Source: Planctobacterium marinum (GTDB lineage Bacteria > Pseudomonadota > Gammaproteobacteria > Enterobacterales > Alteromonadaceae). Taken from it: 64,000 nt of DNA. The notes under the pieces are model-generated. The model was given only the letters and a program-made list of their open reading frames with translations, made no database searches and had not been told where the DNA came from. The stretch is taken from NCBI RefSeq assembly GCF_020687805.1, contig NZ_JAJEWQ010000001.1, forward strand, positions 963,232-1,027,231, written 5' to 3'. Shown one piece after another: positions 58,958-64,000 of this stretch (position 1 is the stretch's first letter; each line of letters starts with the position of its first letter). Made by a program: the position numbers and the translations under genes.

Positions 58958-60274
58958 ATGTTTTTACACTATCTGGATTTAAGCTGGCGCAGCTTTAAGC
59001 GCACTCCGGTGGTCAGTGTATTGATGGTATTTGCCGTTGCTGTGGGTATCGGTATCACCATGACCAGTTTGTCGGTGTATCACATGATGTCGATGGATCC
59101 CATTCCTGAAAAAAGTGATAAATTATTCCACCTGCAGTTACAAACCATGGAAGGCGAACAAACCCGTCGCGGCTCGCCAGATGGTTTACCCTACCAGATG
59201 ACCTATCAGGATGCCGTGGCATTGAGCAATGCGCCCATTCCTGCACGCAAAGTACCCAGTATGAAAGCCGGTTTCTCGGTTCATATGAATACACCAGAGG
59301 TTAAACCCTTTATTGAAACTGCGCGCATGACCAATCGCGATTTCTTTGACATGTTCAACCTGTCGTTTGTGCATGGTGGCCCCTGGACACTGGAACAACA
59401 AGACAATGCCACACCGGTAGTGGTAATAAACGAAGAAATCAACAATCGTTTATTTGGAGGCGCGAACTCTGTTGGCAACATGATCTATCTGGATAACCGC
59501 AGTTATCTGGTTGTCGGTGTCATGAAGCAATGGAAACTCAATATCAAGTTTTATGATGTCAATAACGGCGCATTCCACGATGCCGAGCAGTTGTTTCTGC
59601 CCTTTTCATTAATCGCTCCCTTTGAAATAGACACCTGGGGCAACACCAATGGCTGGAAAAGTGAAGAAACTAACACCTTTCAGCAAAAAATGCGCTCTGA
59701 GGATCTGTGGATTCAGTTTTGGGCTGAGTTAAACAACGAACAGGAAGAGCGCGAGTATGGCGAATTCCTGATGAGTTATATGCAGGAACAACAAAAATCA
59801 GGTCGCTTTGACCGTGACCAGCTGGAATACGCTCTGCGGGATGTGTTGGAGACTATGGATTACCGTGGTGTGGTATCTGAAGATAACCGTATTTTAGTCG
59901 GATTAAGCTTTATGTTCCTGGCCGTATGTCTGGCCAATATTTTAGGACTACTACTGGCTAAATTTTTACGTCGCGCTCCGGAAGTAGGCGTTCGCCGTGC
60001 CCTGGGAGCCAGTAAAACCCAGGTTTTCTATCAACACTTAGTGGAAGTCTCGTTACTGGGACTGATGGGTGGCATCGTTGGCATTGGCATTTCGCAACTG
60101 GGTTTATGGGGTGTACGTTTGACTCAGGACTATTACACCGAACTCGCCACCATGGATATCACCATGCTCATAGCCGCCCCGGCTATTGCCATTACATCCT
60201 GCGTCATAGCCGGTTTGTATCCAGCCTGGCTGGTGTGCGGAACCACGCCTGCCACTTACCTGAAAACTCAATAG
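58958..60274 (+). CDS. ABC transporter permease, MacB/FtsX type, first subunit
   Basis: 438 residues. One N-terminal membrane segment (VVSVLMVFAVAVGIGITMTSLSVYHM), a large periplasmic MacB_PCD domain (about 40-310), and three C-terminal membrane segments (LVGLSFMFLAVCLANILGLLLAKF onward). The MacB-type signature APEVGVRRALGASKTQVFYQHLVE follows TM2. It ends 11 bp before its paralogue. The two permeases likely form a heterodimer with the ATPase. Confidence 0.9.
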   Translation: MFLHYLDLSWRSFKRTPVVSVLMVFAVAVGIGITMTSLSVYHMMSMDPIPEKSDKLFHLQLQTMEGEQTRRGSPDGLPYQMTYQDAVALSNAPIPARKVPSMKAGFSVHMNTPEVKPFIETARMTNRDFFDMFNLSFVHGGPWTLEQQDNATPVVVINEEINNRLFGGANSVGNMIYLDNRSYLVVGVMKQWKLNIKFYDVNNGAFHDAEQLFLPFSLIAPFEIDTWGNTNGWKSEETNTFQQKMRSEDLWIQFWAELNNEQEEREYGEFLMSYMQEQQKSGRFDRDQLEYALRDVLETMDYRGVVSEDNRILVGLSFMFLAVCLANILGLLLAKFLRRAPEVGVRRALGASKTQVFYQHLVEVSLLGLMGGIVGIGISQLGLWGVRLTQDYYTELATMDITMLIAAPAIAITSCVIAGLYPAWLVCGTTPATYLKTQ

Positions 60275-60284
60275 GAGAGCCAAC

Positions 60285-61490
60285 ATGTCTGAATTAAAGC
60301 CTATTTTTAATGCCCTGTTGCGCTCCAAAGCAGGCGCACTGATGCTGCTGTTTCAAATCGCGATTACCACAGCGATAGTCAGTAATGCGGCATTCATCAT
60401 TTATGACCGGATGACTTATCTGAACAAAGAAACAGGCTATCCGGAGGAAGAACTGTTCTATTTTCGGGTCACCAGTTTTGAGGAAAACGCCGATTACAAT
60501 CAACAAATTGAACTGGACGAAGCCCTGCTACGCAATATACCGGGCGTGATCAATGCCGCGAACTTCACAGCGGTGCCATTAACCGGTAGTGGCTCAAGCT
60601 CCAGCTTTAGTGTTGTGCCAGAGCCCGAAGAAGGCCGCTCTGCCAATGCCGCCTATAGCATGTCGGATCACAACGCCATAGAAACTTTGGGTGTCAAACT
60701 CATAGCAGGTCGGGACTTTACTGAAGAGGATGTGGTGTTTGCCCAAAATTACGACAAGCTCCCTACGGTAGCGATTGTCAGCAAGGCCTGGGCGGAAGAA
60801 CTGTTTCCCGATGAAGACGCTTTGGGCAAGGTATTTTACGTGCGCAATGCTCCGGCTAAAATTATTGGTATTGTAGAGCAAATGACCGCCCCCTGGCCAA
60901 GTAGCAACGTGGCAGAAAAAGTGGTTATTTTTCCACTGATTAACGGAACAGCCAGACAAAAATTCATTGTCCGTGCTCATGCCGGTGAGCGGGCCGCCAT
61001 AATGCGACAGATTGAAGATTTGATGCTGCAGGAAAACAATCAACGGGTTATCACTTCACTACAGGGATTAGATGAGGCCAAAGCAGAATACAATGCCTCT
61101 GATACATTGATGTTGAGAATGCTGGTTGTGTTAATTGTCGTTTTAGTGTCTGTGACAGCACTGGGGATCTTTGGATTAACCCTGTTTAATATCAGCAAGC
61201 GCACTAAACAAATTGGTACCCGCCGTGCCATCGGCGCCAGAAAATCAGACATCATTCGTTATTTCTTACTGGAAAATACCATGGTGTGTCTGGCGGGCTT
61301 AGTCCTTGGCTGTATCGGTGCAATATTGGTAGCGCATCAGTTAATGGCACATTATTCCCTGCCTGCGCTAGATTATGCCTATGTTGTTGGTACCGCGTTG
61401 TTTGTATTGCTGATCAGTCTCTTAGCGGTTATTGTACCCGCCAGAAGAGCTGCCAATATCTCGCCCAGCATCGCCACTCGTAGCATCTAA
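60285..61490 (+). CDS. ABC transporter permease, MacB/FtsX type, second subunit
   Basis: 401 residues, same topology as the preceding permease. The N-terminal membrane segment is LMLLFQIAITTAIVSNAAFII. The MacB_PCD periplasmic domain spans about 40-270. The C-terminal part has VLIVVLVSVTALGIFGLTLFNISKRTKQIGTRRAIGARKSDIIRYFL, the usual coupling helix signature, and two more membrane segments. The overall sequence differs clearly from the first permease, so the pair is old. Confidence 0.9.
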   Translation: MSELKPIFNALLRSKAGALMLLFQIAITTAIVSNAAFIIYDRMTYLNKETGYPEEELFYFRVTSFEENADYNQQIELDEALLRNIPGVINAANFTAVPLTGSGSSSSFSVVPEPEEGRSANAAYSMSDHNAIETLGVKLIAGRDFTEEDVVFAQNYDKLPTVAIVSKAWAEELFPDEDALGKVFYVRNAPAKIIGIVEQMTAPWPSSNVAEKVVIFPLINGTARQKFIVRAHAGERAAIMRQIEDLMLQENNQRVITSLQGLDEAKAEYNASDTLMLRMLVVLIVVLVSVTALGIFGLTLFNISKRTKQIGTRRAIGARKSDIIRYFLLENTMVCLAGLVLGCIGAILVAHQLMAHYSLPALDYAYVVGTALFVLLISLLAVIVPARRAANISPSIATRSI

Positions 61491-61502
61491 GCCGCCCTCA
61501 AA

Positions 61503-61530
61503 AGCAGCGCCAGACGCCACTGGCGCTGCT
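61503..61530. other. Inverted repeat between the permease and regulator genes
   Basis: AGCAGCGCCA / TGGCGCTGCT with an 8-base loop, no T-run. It may dampen or stabilise read-through between transporter and regulator genes. Confidence 0.5.
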
Positions 61531-61563
61531 AGGCAACAAACAAAGACATAAACACCGGGAAAT

Positions 61564-62931
61564 ATGGATAAGATACTGATTGTTGACGACAATCCCGCCG
61601 TGCTGGATGCCCTGTCACTGATGCTGGAACTGCACGGTTATCAACCTGTGACCGCTGCCAGTCCCGCAGAAGCCATTCAGGCCGTGGATCACCAATGCAT
61701 TACACTGGTGATTCAGGACATGAACTTCTCCGCTGATACAACATCAGGCGAAGAAGGTGTTGCATTGTTTTATCAATTGCGGGAGCTTAACCCTCACCTG
61801 CCTATCATTTTGATCACCGCCTGGACCGAGCTGGAGCAGGCAATAGGACTAGTGAAAGCCGGTGCGGCCGACTATATCGCCAAGCCATGGGATGACAGTA
61901 AATTATTAACCAGCGTGGCCAACCTGATCGAACTGGGCAAAGCCAAAGCGCAATCGGCGCAACTGGCCCGGGTTAAACAGGCACAGCAAAATGCCGTTCA
62001 GGCGGCACAAGATATTGGCTTAATTTACGCCAGTGAACCCATGCAACGCACTGTCGATATGGCTATTCAGGTGGCCCGCTCTGATGTATCGGTACTTATC
62101 ACTGGCCCCAATGGTACTGGTAAAGAAAAAATTGCTGAGCTGATACAATCACAATCCCCCCTGAAACAGCAGCCCTTTATAAAAGTCAATGCCGGCGCGT
62201 TGCCCAAAGAACTCATCGAAGCAGAGTTGTTTGGCGCAGAAGCCGGGGCTTATACCGGCGCCAATAAAGCCCGTATCGGCCGTTTTGAAGCCGCGGATGG
62301 CGGCACGTTATTTTTAGATGAAATCGGTAACCTGCCACTGGACGGGCAAACTAAACTGCTCAGAGTCTTGCAAACTGGCGACTTTGAACGCTTAGGCTCA
62401 GTGGTAACCCGGCATGTTAAGGTTCGGGTGGTTTCAGCCACCAATGCCAATTTGCTCAGTATGATAGCCAGTGGCGACTTTCGCGAAGATTTGTACTATC
62501 GCCTCAACGTAATTGAGTTAAATGTGCCTGCCCTGTGCGACAGGCGCGACGATGTGTTACCCCTGATAAACCACTTTTTGCCCGGGCGGGAAATCAGTAA
62601 GACGGCGCAAAAGCAGCTCACAGATTACGACTGGCCAGGTAATGTCAGAGAGCTGGAAAACGCCTGCAAACGGGTGGATGTGTTAAAGCCAGACGGTGTA
62701 TTAGAAGCTGAAGATTTTGCCCTGTCAAAACCTGCAACTCAAACCGTGAATTCACCGCTTAGTACCCATCAGACGGCAACTTCTGTAGCCGCTCAGGCCG
62801 AGCCTGGCAAACAGGACTTACTGGATGCCATGAAAGCGCATCAGGGTATTATCGCCAGAGTGGCTAAGCAGTTTGGAATGAGCCGCCAGGCCTTATATCG
62901 CCGCCTGCAAAAATTTGACATAGACTATTAA
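61564..62931 (+). CDS. Sigma-54-dependent NtrC-family response regulator
   Basis: 455 residues. The receiver domain (1-120) has the phosphoacceptor Asp52 in VIQDMNF and Lys in YIAKPWDD. The AAA+ domain (about 150-375) has Walker A GPNGTGKEK, GAYTGA (the sigma-54 contact loop, Tyr replacing Phe), LFLDEIGNLPLD as Walker B, and R-fingers in VRELENAC. A Fis-type HTH ends the protein (GIIARVAKQFGMSRQALYRRLQKF). Together with the kinase it should activate the sigma-54 promoter at 56791 through the palindromes at 56701-56736, forming a positive loop on its own operon. Confidence 0.92.
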   Translation: MDKILIVDDNPAVLDALSLMLELHGYQPVTAASPAEAIQAVDHQCITLVIQDMNFSADTTSGEEGVALFYQLRELNPHLPIILITAWTELEQAIGLVKAGAADYIAKPWDDSKLLTSVANLIELGKAKAQSAQLARVKQAQQNAVQAAQDIGLIYASEPMQRTVDMAIQVARSDVSVLITGPNGTGKEKIAELIQSQSPLKQQPFIKVNAGALPKELIEAELFGAEAGAYTGANKARIGRFEAADGGTLFLDEIGNLPLDGQTKLLRVLQTGDFERLGSVVTRHVKVRVVSATNANLLSMIASGDFREDLYYRLNVIELNVPALCDRRDDVLPLINHFLPGREISKTAQKQLTDYDWPGNVRELENACKRVDVLKPDGVLEAEDFALSKPATQTVNSPLSTHQTATSVAAQAEPGKQDLLDAMKAHQGIIARVAKQFGMSRQALYRRLQKFDIDY

Positions 62932-62961
62932 CGCCGTACTTCAGGATGTAAAAATCAGCAC

Positions 62962-64000
62962 ATGAATTTACAACTAAAACTGCAAAAGGTAGTACTTTGT
63001 TGCACTCTGTTCGCCTGTATTCCGACGCTTTATCTGTTACAGACTCATGTTGTCAACAAGCTGTTGTTGTTAACCGGTATTGTGTTTTTTTGTTGGCAAG
63101 TAAGCGGCTATGCACTGCGTCGTTTTAATCAGGGCATGGCAGGACTTGAAACCGGATTACTCAATTTTCTGGATGGCGAATACGCGTCTTTGTTGTCCTA
63201 CAATGATAACGACGAATTGGGCAATCTGAGCCGATTGTACAATCAAACCGCCGAAAAACTCCGAGCCGAAAAACACTGGATTTACCAGCGAGAATTAATG
63301 CTGGATAAAGTACTGCAAAACTCCCCGGAAGTCTTGTTGCTGATCAACGACCGCCAGCAGGTGGTTTTCAGCAACTGGGCCGCCCGTCACTTTTTCCATA
63401 TCAACAATACCAAACTGGAAGGTTTGGTATTGGAAGAACTACTGAACAATGCTCCGGAAGCAGTCAGTAATGTCATACTCCAGGCGCAGGAGGGGTTATT
63501 CAGTATTAACAATGACTCTGACGAACAGCAAACCTGGCATCTGGCCACAGGCCAGTTTTTACTGAATAACCAACAACATCAGTTGTACATCTTAAAACAA
63601 ATGACCCGGGAGCTTAGCCGCCAGGAAGTGGCCGTCTGGAAAAAGGTGATCCGCATTATCAGTCATGAGTTAAACAACTCCCTTGGCCCAATCTCTTCTA
63701 TGTTGAACAGCGGTAAGTTACTCACTGAGCAAGTGCAGGATGAGCGCCTTAACCGGGTATTTAATACCATCGAAGAGCGCATTAAACACCTGGTCACTTT
63801 CGTGCAGGGTTATGGCAAATTTGCCAAACTGCCGGAGCCCAAATTGCAATCTGTTGAATTTGAGAAGCTGGCGGAACAATTGTCACAACAATGGTCTTTT
63901 AATGCTGACTTCCCCGAAGGATTAGTATTTCACGCCGACCCAATCCAACTGGAGCAATTGCTGATAAATCTGTTAAAAAATGCTCATGAATCTGGTTCTG
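62962..64000 (+). CDS. Sensor histidine kinase, 3' truncated by window edge
   Basis: The frame is open to the last base, about 346 residues visible. Two N-terminal membrane segments (VVLCCTLFACIPTLYLLQ and LLLLTGIVFFCWQVSGYAL, with almost no periplasmic loop) are followed by a HAMP-like helix, a PAS-type domain (LLINDRQQVVFSNWAARHFF) and the kinase core. The H-box is IRIISHELNNSLGPISS with His235. The N-box begins NLLKNAHESGS at the edge. This is the NtrY/NtrB type. It sits 30 bp after the regulator and is its cognate kinase. The very short sensor loop points to sensing within the membrane or in the cytoplasm. Confidence 0.9.
   Translation, partial: MNLQLKLQKVVLCCTLFACIPTLYLLQTHVVNKLLLLTGIVFFCWQVSGYALRRFNQGMAGLETGLLNFLDGEYASLLSYNDNDELGNLSRLYNQTAEKLRAEKHWIYQRELMLDKVLQNSPEVLLLINDRQQVVFSNWAARHFFHINNTKLEGLVLEELLNNAPEAVSNVILQAQEGLFSINNDSDEQQTWHLATGQFLLNNQQHQLYILKQMTRELSRQEVAVWKKVIRIISHELNNSLGPISSMLNSGKLLTEQVQDERLNRVFNTIEERIKHLVTFVQGYGKFAKLPEPKLQSVEFEKLAEQLSQQWSFNADFPEGLVFHADPIQLEQLLINLLKNAHESGS

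Overview
The window reads as chromosomal DNA of a marine Alteromonadales-type gammaproteobacterium. The grounds are moderate GC content, many TonB-dependent receptors (TBDRs) and secreted glycoside hydrolases, the receptor-linked tryptophan-halogenase/SapC/cupin genes, and TPR-sulfotransferase and QEGLA-motif genes typical of that group. This is inference from gene content; there is no rRNA. I saw no tRNA, CRISPR array, transposase or phage gene.

Positions 1-22,450 hold a beta-glucan (probably laminarin) utilisation locus. It has a LacI-type repressor, a cytoplasmic GH1 beta-glucosidase with a GPH-family symporter, an FHS-family (FucP-like) sugar transporter, a GH3 lipoprotein, two GH16 endo-beta-1,3-glucanases (one a lipoprotein with four tandem copies of a C-terminal domain) and a TBDR. 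Four near-identical operators built on TGTAAGCGCTTACA lie in two pairs, one between GH1 and the FHS transporter and one before the large GH16. They define a local regulon. Behind the receptor come a flavin-dependent halogenase, a SapC-family protein and a JmjC/cupin_8 protein.

Positions 22,450-41,227 hold smaller units. These are two periplasmic substrate-binding proteins; a four-gene operon (small protein, ATP-grasp ligase, N-formylglutamate-amidohydrolase-like/MATCAP-like fusion, 2OG-Fe(II) oxygenase); an Lrp/GST divergent pair; a TetR/Old-Yellow-Enzyme pair with three tandem operators; a transglutaminase pair; a two-domain reductase resembling fatty acyl-CoA reductases; a LysR/GST/NTF2/tautomerase group; and a second LysR. 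The 527-bp gap at 40,701-41,227 carries an elaborate predicted RNA fold with two AGGGA hexaloops.

Positions 41,228-56,504, all on the minus strand, look like a catabolic locus for a GABA-yielding or amide/ester-linked compound. It has gabD, gabT, a MocR-type regulator with an unusual C-terminal extension, a carbon-nitrogen hydrolase, a TBDR, a TPR-sulfotransferase, two paralogous secreted serine hydrolases and an MFS transporter. A shared direct repeat before the hydrolase and the TBDR is a plausible MocR operator.

Positions 56,505-64,000 hold a sigma-54-controlled efflux operon. Two palindromic activator sites and a consensus -24/-12 promoter precede a 34-codon membrane miniprotein, an HlyD-type adaptor, a MacB-like ABC ATPase, two permeases, an NtrC-type response regulator and a histidine kinase cut by the window end.
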